Assembly: GCA_015039365.1 (NCBI GenBank)
Contig: WION01000192.1
Location: 1-64,000 of the forward strand
Direction of reading: 5' to 3'
DNA from: Amanita rubescens
Lineage: Eukaryota > Basidiomycota > Agaricomycetes > Agaricales > Amanitaceae
DNA: 64,000 nucleotides
Shown: positions 44,889 to 54,555 of the stretch, piece after piece
How positions within the stretch are numbered: position 1 is the stretch's first letter
Layout of the letters: each line of letters begins with the position of its first letter
The notes under the pieces: generated by a model
Told to the model about the DNA's origin: nothing
Database searches by the model: none
The model's input: the letters and a program-made list of their open reading frames with translations, nothing else
Translations under genes and position numbers: made by a program

Positions 44889-46361
44889 TTAATAATAGTA
44901 TGCGGGCGGCGGTTCATCGGATAACCCTTGTGCCCAATCCGACGAGAGCTGCATGTGAAGATGCTCCATTCGTGTGTTAAGATGATGTATCTGCTCGCGC
45001 ATAATCTCCATCTCGCGTTGCCTTATAACGTCATTTGGTGACGGGTTGTGATCGGACTCACTGCACATTGCAGATTGTCTAGACGTAAGAACCTGCATCT
45101 CTTGTTGTGTGGTTTGGAGATGCTGATTGATTTCCATTTGGCGCTCGGCTCTGAGTTCATCCTGGCCCTTCCTATTGGGTACTTGTGGCGACTGGAATTG
45201 TCGAAATGGCACCAGTCTTGCAGGTCTCCCTGTTGAGTCAAACGAATGTGAGTGGACAATACCAGCGTGTTGGTCTGTTATGATTCCCTCGGAGGGGCCG
45301 GGATTTTCATTATGGCTGGCAGAGTTTTGCTGCTGCATATCAACAGTATTTCTCATTGTAACACCATCGGAGCCGCTTACAGGTAATTGACAGTGATTGA
45401 ACGACGCGGCAAGGATGGGCTTAATAACTCCTTTCTGCGCCCTCCTTGAACGTCGGAATCGAAACGCTAGCGCCAGGAGTAACGCAATAAGTGCAAGACC
45501 CCCGAGTGCACATCCAATGACAGTCTTCAACTTGAGATTCGATGACGAGATGTATGTTTTTGCAGTCTGGGTGCCACTGGGATGGACAATTGTCATAGTG
45601 GATGATGTCGATGAGGTTGCATTGTCGGGGATGTCAGCTCTGAGGTGAGATCAGATCCGCAGGCAGATGGGGCAATATCAATGAATAGACATACGTATAA
45701 ATGGCGTAGTCAAAGATGAGATTGGTTTGATTCACGCCTTTTGTCCAGATCACCAATTCATGCTGGGAGTTGTCCAACCCGGTGCCAAGCATTGAAGATG
45801 CTAGCATTATACTGTATGGCAGGAGTCCCGTTAGTCTGGTGGAAGAAAGAGCCCATATCATTGCCATCGAGGGTAAAATTGCACGCTGTATCGAATGCTT
45901 CAGAAAATGTTTGAATGTTTGACCCCGTAGAAGCAGTAGCATTCCCGGTGTTTGAAATGATGAAAAATAGCCAGATAGATACGCCTGTAAGGAGTATTGT
46001 CAGTGAATATTTGAAGACAAGGAAAGAGTTGGATGGGTGCTAAATTTTTCTAACCTGTGAAAGAGAGTGTGATGTTTATCCCAGTGGTGTTGTAACTTAA
46101 TGGATCATATGATCCAGCTGTCCACGTTCCGTTGAAGGCTAAGGAAGTGTCCGGTGCCACATAACAACCAGGAATACCAGGAACGCAGTTTGCTGAATAA
46201 TACCAAGGGCTTCCGGTGCCAGTGGGCTGGTAGACAGGCTTTTGGCCCGTTGCAAGGTCCCCATAAGTATCATCTATGCTAATGTTGACGAGACGCGCCC
46301 AGACTGTGCAGACAAGGAGGAAGAGAAAGAGCAAGTTGAGGGAGGCTCGTCTAACCCACAT
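44889..46361 (-). pseudogene. PPxY membrane-protein copy with a frameshifted ectodomain
   Basis: It closely resembles the copy at 41936-43390: signal peptide MWVRRASLNLLFLFLLVCT from ATG 46361, ISIDDTYGDLATGQKPVY, then an exon with FFIISNTGN and FDTACNFTLDGND. The membrane helix is ALGGLALIALLLALAF, followed by the coiled coil and the tail DEPPPAYYY. Four extra bases (TGGC near 45785) between NASIFNA and the following TGLDN part shift the frame, so the second exon no longer joins the membrane part. The remainder is well kept, so the damage is recent or a sequencing error. Confidence 0.7.
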
Positions 46362-46705
46362 ACTATGTGGGTAGTCTCCCGTAGTCAGACCAATATGTAA
46401 ATTTGTGTCTTTTTTGACGTGATGCACGACGACACGTATGTGGGTACCGAGGCACTGAGATGCCTATAATTAGCATCAAACAACTGATATTATTACAAAC
46501 TTAGATTCCGCTTATAGGACGGCGCGCACTGCTGCCTATGACGACCGTCCACCCGTCCACCCACTTCACGCAAACGCTAAAAAAAGATTGTTTCGGCCAG
46601 CCTCGTTGACTACGACGTGGATGCGGGTAGTTACAAAAATGAGGGAGATACCTCACTCCGGAAACGGCGGTGGCAGCGCCCAACCCAAGCTCCACATGAT
46701 CTACC
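46362..46705. other. intergenic region
   Basis: Divergent space between the membrane-protein copy (minus) and the HSF-domain pseudogene (plus). No gene seen. Confidence 0.4.
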
Positions 46706-46930
46706 ATGCCTGGTGCAAGAATCAACGTCCTCCGCAAATTCATGGGCACCAACAACTTTGTAACCAAGTTATACCAGTAACTCCATCCCCCGTCTGCCGT
46801 GAAAACTCTTTAGAATGATCAGCGACCCCAAATATCTCTAGGACGAACTCGGGACCTCATTCGTCGTCTTGAACGTCGGCGAGCTCAGCCGTAGCATCCT
46901 AGGGTCACACTTCAAACACAACAATGTAGA
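46706..46930 (+). pseudogene. HSF-type DNA-binding domain, broken
   Basis: Exon 1 (46706-46776) encodes FMGTNNFVTKLYQ. After a 37-nt intron comes MISDPKYL, then TAG (46839-46841), then DELGTSFVV and SRSILGSHFKHNN in the same frame. This is the winged-helix domain of heat-shock-factor-type transcription factors. The residues normally between the first helix part and GTSFVV are partly missing and replaced by the stop. The recognition-helix part (SFVRQLN) is not found after KHNN. The 8.7-kb gypsy inserted 190 bases downstream. Confidence 0.65.
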
Positions 46931-47116
46931 ACAGGAAAACATCAGCCGCCCGAGCTTCCGAGGATGCAGAAGCGAGCAAAATACACCCAGAACAAAGTAC
47001 GTACCCGATCCTTCCCCCTTCCTTGCTCCTTCTAATCATCCCCACCCCCCTCACAAACCACGTATACCCTCCATACCCCCTTACTGCCCATCTCGAACAC
47101 TTGCCCAGCCTACCGG

Positions 47117-47688
47117 TGAAACGTGTGAGAAGGGCGTGCGATGTACTTGTCCGCCCAAAGGGGTCCGAAGGAAAGGCTAACAAAGGGGAACCGTACAGAG
47201 TACGGAGACGGAGGGTTCGACGGTGACGGAGTAAACCCGCAATGCAAACGGACGCAAGTCCGACGAAGATGCGTCGTGACGGAACGAAGTCGGACAAGTG
47301 CGAAGACGTACGACGGTGACGGAGTGAACCCGCGACGTAAAGGAACGTGAGTGCAACGAAGTTGCGACGGAGAGATATCAAACGGATGCGGAGGAGTGAA
47401 GGGCAGTATATTCGATGTCCATACAGTACAATGAAGCCGTATATAAACTAATATGCACGAGGCGCACTCACCGCAATCATCCTGAGCTCCTCCGATGGTC
47501 CGTGCGCGTATGCAGATTGCCTTGCTGTATGAATATGTCGAGTCGGCGGGTTGAGCCCTTGGCATCGTGTACGGGTGTCGAGGCGCGAAGGTTTAAGTGC
47601 GTCGGAATGCTCCGACGGATATCTCCGATGTCGGAATATCGGGCCGCGGATGCCTGCTGCACAACGTAACCGGAATCGGTACGTTACA
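47117..47688 (-). repeat. 3' LTR of the 8.7-kb gypsy element
   Basis: 572 bp, TGAAACGTG...GTACGTTACA on the plus strand. The reverse complement of the purine tract (CCTCCTGG) follows at 47689. Confidence 0.95.
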
Positions 47689-47802
47689 CCTCCTGGATAC
47701 TTTTAGAAACTGACTCCGAGTCAGCGCCGCGGTGATAAGAGGGGATAAGATTTGTGATAAGGGAGGTGGGTGGGATGCTTCCGTTCTTGAATCGCTACAA
47801 TC

Positions 47803-48954
47803 ATGTCGCAGGCATCGTCGCTATCGCAAGCTCCGTCGGCCTCTACGAATCCGTTGGCTGATGCGACCGCTGCTCAGTTAAAGAAGATGTCGGTGAAGTT
47901 TGTCCAACGTCTAGAGTCTAAGCCGGAGGGTCCGCAGGCGGAAGACGTAGCCGAAGTGCGCAAGTGGGTGGAACTGGCTCGAGGAGATGTGGTACGTCGA
48001 TCGCATCGTATCGTCCTTTCGTTATCGTCGAGTCTAGAAGAAGATACGGCGGTACAAGAAGGAGCTGGAGGAGATGGAGAAGGAGGTACTGATCATCTCT
48101 GTTGTGGAAGAAGGACTGGAGGATTTCGATACGCTGGAACGGTGGTTGGCGGATCTGAACGAAGCAGGCACCATAAGTCGGTCGGAATCGGGCGTAGGTT
48201 TATCACCAGCGGACTCCATCAGTGTCGTGCCATCCGTCACTACCAGTGCTGCTGAGCGGAAACGAGCGGGGCCGTCTTCAGTTCAGGTCTCCTCCTCGAA
48301 GAAATTGGATGCTGGCGCATCGTCTCGTAAGGCTACTCCTTTTCCTGCTACCGAATTAATTGCGACCGATCAGGTACGTTGATTGCTGACTATGTGCTTG
48401 TCCCGTCGTTGCTGAAGGGCCGTCAGCGTTGCGCTTTGTGCGTGGAGCATGATCAGTTGTGCATTGTTAGTTCGGCGGGCGATGCATGTGACTTTTGTCG
48501 TCGTCGGAAGAAGGGGTGTAGCAATGTCGGCAAGCGGGGAACCAGCGTGGCTTCCTCATCGATCCCAAGCGTCTCGTCGTCGCTGATAGGAGGGGTAGCG
48601 GACATGAGTGTCAAACCAGGCACTCCGAAACGGTCGGTCAAGCGCAAGGTGGAGGTGGTCGGGTCGAGCCCAGAGGATCAACCGCCGCGGAGGCACAGTC
48701 GGGGGGATCTTAAAGCGGAGGCATCGGGGGAGGCCAGCTCGTCAAAACGCGATAAACAGCTGGCGGATATTCAGGTGGAGATGCAGGAGCTGAAGAACGT
48801 TGTGACTACTACGTTGAGTCACTATAGCCGATCGTTTGAGAACCTTCATTCGCGGATTCAACAGATGCGGGATGAGGAGGGTGGCGAAGAGGAGGTTGTC
48901 GTCAAAACGGAGCCGAAACCAAAGGGCAAGGGCAAGGGCAAGGGGCGCGGTTGA
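47803..48954 (+). CDS. antisense three-exon gene in the gypsy element, cysteine-cluster protein
   Basis: Exons 47803-47991, 48038-48373 and 48418-48954 join in phase 0 across 46- and 44-nt GT-AG introns to give 353 aa. It starts MSQASSLSQAPSAS. A basic helical part (KKIRRYKKELEEMEKEV) is followed by a Ser-rich linker. Two cysteine triads come next, CALCVEHDQLC and CDFCRRRKKGC, each C-x2-C-x6-C. The second resembles the basic half of a Zn2Cys6 DNA-binding cluster. A coiled coil (LADIQVEMQELKNVV) and a GKGKGKGRG end follow. It lies between pol and the 3' LTR on the opposite strand. Sense-strand splicing cannot remove its introns, so they persist through retrotransposition. A role in element control or targeting is inference only. 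Confidence 0.75.
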
Positions 48955-49075
48955 AACGGACTGTCGGCGAGCGGCGGATGACGCGAGGCACCTGTACCAT
49001 GTATGTTTTAAAATGAGCGTATCGTATAGTATGGCATGAAAGAAAGAGAAAATGTATTGGAACAGGGGAGCACGA

Positions 49076-52000
49076 TCAGCATTCTTCGGCGTCGGAGCCG
49101 TCATCCATGAGCTCTGCGTCGTCGAAACCACCATCTCCGCCGTCAGCGGAGAGGGTTTCATCAGGCGGCTCGTGTGTCATCGTATATAGCTCCCTGTCTG
49201 TCATATTAATTAATTTTAGAAGTCTCTCACCGGATTGTATTCTACGCGGGTGGTATGGGATTAAACGCTTAGCTGCATATCTTAGCTTGGAAAGGGATCC
49301 GTCGGTTTCTGCGAGTATAAATGATCCTCCCTGAGTCTTTCTGATGACGACCATTGGTCCGAGGTAGCGGGTTTTGGTCTTGCGGTCGAGCTCCATGTCG
49401 ATCTTATTATTGCGGACTAGAACGAGGTCTCCTTTATCGAATTGGAAGGATCGGATGGTGTGGCGGAAGCGCGATTCAAGTTTGCGGACCGCATTGAGAC
49501 GTGACTGATATACTTCATCTTTGATGCGTTCCAAGTCGGCGGGTCGCTTCTGAAGTTGTCGGGCGCGAAATGCAAGAAGGTCATCCGTCGTCAGCTCTGC
49601 GCTAATAGGTGGACATAGGTACGTAGCCTGGGATATGTCAAGCGGAAGAGTCGGTTCTACTCCGTGCGCAATGAAAAAGGGACTGTAACCAGTGGACGGG
49701 TGTACGGTGATACGTTCTGCCCAGAAGACGGAGGCTGCTACTTGACTCCATTTTGATTCCTGTCCGTCGGCCGCTTTAACGAGTGACTCGCGAACTCCAC
49801 GATGTCGGCGCTCGATGATACCGTTAGCCTGTGAGTTATACGGCGAGATCCTGATGTGGTTAATGCCGTATCGTTGTCGGAGGATATCCAAGGCGGCAAT
49901 ATAAGGTGTTCCGTTGTCGGTGACTATGCATTCGACGGCGCCATGTCTGCAGAGGATGTCTTCGAATATAAACTTCGCGATTCCTTCGGCTTTCTCGTTT
50001 CGGAGCATCCTATACTCGGGCCAGGCTGATAGAGAGCAGCGGGCATGCGTGATATATGAATAACCGCCGGAGGAGGGCATCTTCATAGTGTCTATGTGGA
50101 TATTGCGGAAGAGACCTCCGGGCTCCGGCACGGTCGGCGGGATGTGGAAGCGCTGAACATTTCTTATTTGGCATGCGTGACAGGTGCGGACGTACCATCT
50201 AATGTCGGGCTCAAGCGATGGCCACCAGAATCGGTCGCGGACTCGTGCGCTAGTGGCAAAAATGCCTTTATGACCTGTATCGTCGTGGGCCTCCTGAACA
50301 ATCTCTAACCTCTTCGTGTCGTCTAGTATTACCAGCTTATGGCGGCGGTGTTTGTCGCGGCGCCAGAGCCTATCACCTTGGACGAAGAAGCGCTTTACTT
50401 TGCCCATCCAGTGGCGGAATCGTTCTTCATCCATATCTATCGGCCGTAGCGGATTGTCGAGGAACTCCTGAATTTTGAAAATTTCGGCGTCGCGGGAGAG
50501 CTGTTTGTCGGAGCGGGGGAAGGGGTCGGAGTCCGTTGTTGTCGACCAGGCAGAGGCCTTATTGTGTAGGACGTCCCAGTTAGCCGCCTGTATACAGAAT
50601 CCGTTAGCTTCATCAATCCAGTCGTCGGGATCGGAGTCATCGGGCGGATCGTCGTCTTCTGCGCGGCGTCGTCGAGAAAGCCCGTCGGCTGGGGTGTGAT
50701 CTTTACCGGGCACGTGTCGGAGGCGGAAATCAAACAAGAGGATGCCAGCGATCCATCTATTGATCGTGTTGTTAGGCTGTATATCGGGGTTATTGATCAT
50801 TCCTTTAATGTATTTCGCGTCCACCTCAACGATGAAGTTCTTAAGTCCGATAATGAATATTTTGGCCTCCCGAAGGGCGCGGAATAAACCGTAAAGTTCC
50901 AGTTTGGCCTGCGAATATCGTGCTTCTCGGTCGTTTAGTGTGATAGATCCGTAGCGGTTAGGGTAGCGGTTTCCGTCGTCGCCTATTTGGGAGAGATAGT
51001 ATCCGACAGCATGGGCGGACGTGTCGACTGCTAGAATAGACTCGTTTTCTGACTCGTAGTCGAGGGCGCGAATAGCGGAGCAATTGGCGGCGAGCTTCTT
51101 AAGACTGTTGAAAGCTTCGATGTGGCGATCGGTGAATTCGAAGGCGGTCTTCCATTTGAGGAGGGCGGTGAGCAATGGCGCGTGCAGAGTGTAATCCTTG
51201 AGGTAAATGCGTACAGTCCCTATGGTTCCTAAGAATCCGCGAACGTCGGAGATGTTTTGAGGGATCGGCCACTTGGCTATTTTAGAGACTCTATCGTCGT
51301 CGGGGAGGCGGCCTTCGTACGTGCATTTGTGTCCTAGAACTATCGCTTCGGGAGTGCAGAAAAAGGACTTCTTTCCTGAGAAGGTTCCGCCGGCGTGCTT
51401 AATGCGTTGGATGACCCTGTTGATGTTTTGTAAGTGTTCCCAAACGAAGCGGCGGATTCCGGTGTTATCGGGGATGGTCTCAAACGTGCCGTCGGGTAAC
51501 TCGTAACGTGTTTTCGGTCCTTTGCAGGGGCAATCGTCGATAAACGGCTTGGTAACGTGTGGGATTTCGTCCTGTAAAATGAAGGTAACGTCACCGTGGA
51601 AGATTTGCATAGAGTTCGTATATCCCATCGGTATGGAAGTGAGGCGGAACGTGCCAAGGGGCGTCTGGAAGGTGGTCAAGTCCCGGGACTCAGGCGCAAG
51701 GCGACGCTGGTCAAATCCGACGAATAGATCGAACATTCCGAAGCATGAGTATCCGCCGAATGATTCCGCTAAAAGTTCAATGTTCGGCGGCTGGGCGGCG
51801 TCTTTGATAGTAACGGCGTTAAGCGGCTGGAGGTCGTGGACGATGCGGAGGGATTTTCCATCTTTTTTGAAGACGCAGAACCATCTGGAGCGGTAGGAAG
51901 AGTTAGACGGCTCGTATACACCAGAAGCGATCTTATCTTTGATAATTTTGACGATCTCATTGTATTTTCCTGGCGGAATCGGAATATTTCTGAGTACCCA

Positions 52001-52846
52001 AGGCACGTGTTCTATTGTCGGAATGATGACCGGGTCGAAGTAGTCGTTACTGAATTTTCCTTTCTCTTGTTCCGTCCAGGTGAAGCCTTGTTCATGAATT
52101 CGGATTAGGTGGTGTACTAGCTTCTCTTCTTCTTCGGTTAAAAAGCCATCTGGGTTGATATTCTGCTGTTTCATGCGCTCTTCGGTGTATCGTTCCCCTG
52201 GTGTGAATGCGGGCGGATGTGTCGGAAGCGTGGGCAGATCGGCTAGCGGATCGGACGGAATGCGGCGGATAATGCGGAATTTTTCTGGCAGCGTAGTGGC
52301 GACAGGCTTAGTTCGGTTGGCGACCTTTTTGTATGCTTTCTTGCTCGCAGCGAGAATTTCAGCAGATGAGATAAAATTAATTTCGATAGACGTAGTAGCT
52401 ATATGTCCGATGCAAGGAATTAAGGAGTCACCAACCATCCTCGGTGCTGTTAACATTTCCCCAAAGTGTCCGTCACTGAGCTGGTATGGGTTCTTGTCGG
52501 CTCCGACAGTGTAAACGTGGAGGTGCTGCGTGTCGGCTAGGTAAGCGGAGGAATGGTAGTCGTCGACTTCAATATTAAGGGTAGCGATTGTAGCGGAAGC
52601 GAATGTTTCTTTATTAGTGTCGTGTATGTGCTTGATATCTGTATGTACTGTCGTCGGGCTCGTATGAACATTGTCGGAGGTTGTCGGGTCGGGAGGCGGG
52701 TCGGGCGGTAGTGGCGGAATGTCTTGTCGTCTTGGAGGCGATTCATCGACTACTAAAAACCCAAGCTGACATGATGGGTACAGGCGCGGTTCTTGTTGGT
52801 GCGTGGCCTCGTGGTCAGGACTGCTGTCGCTCTTGTCTCTGGACAT
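49076..52846 (-). CDS. gypsy Pol: reverse transcriptase, RNase H, integrase
   Basis: A 1256-codon open frame overlaps the end of gag by 94 nt in the -1 frame, so it is made by frameshifting. The sequence before the shift site (52762) is not translated in this frame. RT has WFCVFKKDGKSLRIVHD and FIDD (Asp437-438 counted from the frame opening). RNase H has SILAVDTSAHAVGYYLS, KLELYGL and ADGLSR. The integrase zinc part is HDDTGHKG...CHACQ, and its core has HIDTMKM, VTDNGTPY and NGIIERRHRG. The GPY/F-like YLGPMVVIRKTQGGSF follows. There is no chromodomain and no stop. The C-terminus is acidic. Confidence 0.95.
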   Translation of the reverse strand: MSRDKSDSSPDHEATHQQEPRLYPSCQLGFLVVDESPPRRQDIPPLPPDPPPDPTTSDNVHTSPTTVHTDIKHIHDTNKETFASATIATLNIEVDDYHSSAYLADTQHLHVYTVGADKNPYQLSDGHFGEMLTAPRMVGDSLIPCIGHIATTSIEINFISSAEILAASKKAYKKVANRTKPVATTLPEKFRIIRRIPSDPLADLPTLPTHPPAFTPGERYTEERMKQQNINPDGFLTEEEEKLVHHLIRIHEQGFTWTEQEKGKFSNDYFDPVIIPTIEHVPWVLRNIPIPPGKYNEIVKIIKDKIASGVYEPSNSSYRSRWFCVFKKDGKSLRIVHDLQPLNAVTIKDAAQPPNIELLAESFGGYSCFGMFDLFVGFDQRRLAPESRDLTTFQTPLGTFRLTSIPMGYTNSMQIFHGDVTFILQDEIPHVTKPFIDDCPCKGPKTRYELPDGTFETIPDNTGIRRFVWEHLQNINRVIQRIKHAGGTFSGKKSFFCTPEAIVLGHKCTYEGRLPDDDRVSKIAKWPIPQNISDVRGFLGTIGTVRIYLKDYTLHAPLLTALLKWKTAFEFTDRHIEAFNSLKKLAANCSAIRALDYESENESILAVDTSAHAVGYYLSQIGDDGNRYPNRYGSITLNDREARYSQAKLELYGLFRALREAKIFIIGLKNFIVEVDAKYIKGMINNPDIQPNNTINRWIAGILLFDFRLRHVPGKDHTPADGLSRRRRAEDDDPPDDSDPDDWIDEANGFCIQAANWDVLHNKASAWSTTTDSDPFPRSDKQLSRDAEIFKIQEFLDNPLRPIDMDEERFRHWMGKVKRFFVQGDRLWRRDKHRRHKLVILDDTKRLEIVQEAHDDTGHKGIFATSARVRDRFWWPSLEPDIRWYVRTCHACQIRNVQRFHIPPTVPEPGGLFRNIHIDTMKMPSSGGYSYITHARCSLSAWPEYRMLRNEKAEGIAKFIFEDILCRHGAVECIVTDNGTPYIAALDILRQRYGINHIRISPYNSQANGIIERRHRGVRESLVKAADGQESKWSQVAASVFWAERITVHPSTGYSPFFIAHGVEPTLPLDISQATYLCPPISAELTTDDLLAFRARQLQKRPADLERIKDEVYQSRLNAVRKLESRFRHTIRSFQFDKGDLVLVRNNKIDMELDRKTKTRYLGPMVVIRKTQGGSFILAETDGSLSKLRYAAKRLIPYHPRRIQSGERLLKLINMTDRELYTMTHEPPDETLSADGGDGGFDDAELMDDGSDAEEC

Positions 52847-54555
52847 GTGATGGTAATATCTTGGCCTCCGTCGGTGTAATCGCGTGTAATGGCGGATAGG
52901 AGCGTATGGAATGGTCGGCCGAGCAAGACTTCATACGGCGCGTCTTCTACTATGTGTGCCTGTACCCTGATCGTTATTCCGCCTACTGTCATGCTGAGAT
53001 TGGCGATACCCAAAGTCCAACTGGACGAGCTGTTGGCTGTTTCCATCATGATTCTGCGTGTCGGAGCGTACTGTGCGCCGGAGAGCTGCCATTTGTCTTT
53101 TCTGATGACGATGATCTGAGATCCGTTGTCGATAACACATTCGCATTTCACGTTTCCGTCGAAAATTCCATCAACTGCGCGGAGCGACTCGATAGGCCTC
53201 GTGGATGCCATAAGGACTTCAGCCTCATCGTGTGTCTCAGGTTCGGTTTCATCGGAGATAACTTCTACCTCATTGGCGGAGGCTGGATCGACACGTTTAT
53301 TGGTTACTAATTGGCGGAGCTCTTTCTGGACGGACGGCGATAGCGCTAGGATATCTTTGGCGGTTATAGAGACGGGAAGGCTGAGCAAGTGATCAACGAT
53401 GCGTTTCGGGGCGGCAATGTCGTCGATGGGTGTGCGATATTTGAACGCGGGTGTGTCCTTCTCTTTGCCTTTAGACGTGGAGGCGGATGAGGAAGTTGCG
53501 GCGGGAATGGGCGGAACGGGCGGAATGGTCTGCTTAGATCTAGGTAAGGCTGTTGTCTGTCGGGCGGTATAAATGTCGGCGGCGTCGGAGGCTTCTGTAG
53601 CAAAGACCTCTAGCAAGTTGGTCGATGCAGATGTCGGAGGTGCGGGGGCGCCAAGGGGTGTCCTGTTAGTCCCTGTTGCAGGGTTGCCAGTGGTAGCTAT
53701 TTGGTGCCATCGATCAATTTTCTCCTTCACACCTCTCCCTGGGCCTGTCGGTTCCGATCCATCGGGCAGCTGTATTCGTCCATCAATGCGTCGACACTTA
53801 TTGGATCGGATATATTCTTCCAGGGTCGGGCAGTAGTTAAAGGTGTGTCCATTGCCCCGGCAGAAGGTACAGTCGTTCCATGGCCGATCATAGCGCTGTC
53901 CCTCATTGCGTGGCGGAGGTGTGGTTGTCGTCGGAGGTGATCTAGCAGGCATGGTCGCGGCCATTAAAGCGATGACAGGGCGGGAGGAAATGACAAACTC
54001 CGCAGCATTGAATATATCGGCTAATTCATATCCTTCGTCAGGGCGGACGTCGGGGTGCTTGATAGTAAGGCGGGTAGTGATATCGGATCGGTATTCACCA
54101 GGGAATGAAGAGATAAACATAAGCCCTGCTTCGCGTCGGGTCATTGTGCTTTTATTGACCAAGAATCCAGCCGTCTCAGAGAATTCTCGGTGAAACTCGC
54201 CCAGCGCTGGTCCCGTCATGGTATGTTTAGCTTGGAACGTGCTGCTGATCGATTGCAACGCGGCTATGGTGTGGCGGTTCTCAGGCTTTGCTTCGGGGTA
54301 CAATTTGGTAATGGCTGTTTTAAACGCTTCCCATGATGTTTTATCGGCTAGCGCATCGCGTGTAGTCTTCCATAGCCCTGATGATTTTTCGTCTGTGTAA
54401 TAGACCGCCCATTTAACGATTTCGTCGGATTTGTCGCGATTAAGGCATATAAGCTCTACGTCATCAAGATATCGATCTAAGTTGGTTGCCACGCCGTCGA
54501 AACGCGGAGCCTCCTTGCTGGAGCGGATGGGCATATGAGTCGGCTGGCCGGACAT
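52753..54555 (-). CDS. gypsy Gag-protease, 600 aa
   Basis: It is read from ATG 54555 (MSGQPTHMPIRSSKEAPRF). The capsid-like part has RYLDDVELICLNRD and IVKWAVYYTDEKS. A zinc knuckle CTFCRGNGHTFNYC (C229, CX2CX4HX4C) follows. At the C-terminus an aspartic protease has VIDNGSQ (Asp476) and EVLLGRPFH. The protease is therefore in the gag frame, and the frameshift lies between protease and RT. The frame stays open for another 219 codons upstream of the ATG. Confidence 0.93.
   Translation of the reverse strand: MSGQPTHMPIRSSKEAPRFDGVATNLDRYLDDVELICLNRDKSDEIVKWAVYYTDEKSSGLWKTTRDALADKTSWEAFKTAITKLYPEAKPENRHTIAALQSISSTFQAKHTMTGPALGEFHREFSETAGFLVNKSTMTRREAGLMFISSFPGEYRSDITTRLTIKHPDVRPDEGYELADIFNAAEFVISSRPVIALMAATMPARSPPTTTTPPPRNEGQRYDRPWNDCTFCRGNGHTFNYCPTLEEYIRSNKCRRIDGRIQLPDGSEPTGPGRGVKEKIDRWHQIATTGNPATGTNRTPLGAPAPPTSASTNLLEVFATEASDAADIYTARQTTALPRSKQTIPPVPPIPAATSSSASTSKGKEKDTPAFKYRTPIDDIAAPKRIVDHLLSLPVSITAKDILALSPSVQKELRQLVTNKRVDPASANEVEVISDETEPETHDEAEVLMASTRPIESLRAVDGIFDGNVKCECVIDNGSQIIVIRKDKWQLSGAQYAPTRRIMMETANSSSSWTLGIANLSMTVGGITIRVQAHIVEDAPYEVLLGRPFHTLLSAITRDYTDGGQDITITCPETRATAVLTTRPRTNKNRACTHHVSLGF
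52756..52762 (-). promoter_or_regulatory. -1 ribosomal frameshift site G-GGT-TTT
   Basis: On the minus strand the gag frame ends TTG-GGT-TTT-TAG. GGGTTTT is a canonical X-XXY-YYZ slippery heptamer in the correct phase, with the gag stop directly after it. Slipping back one base continues as GGG-TTT-TTA-GTA in the pol frame. I did not find an obvious downstream pseudoknot by eye. Confidence 0.85.
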
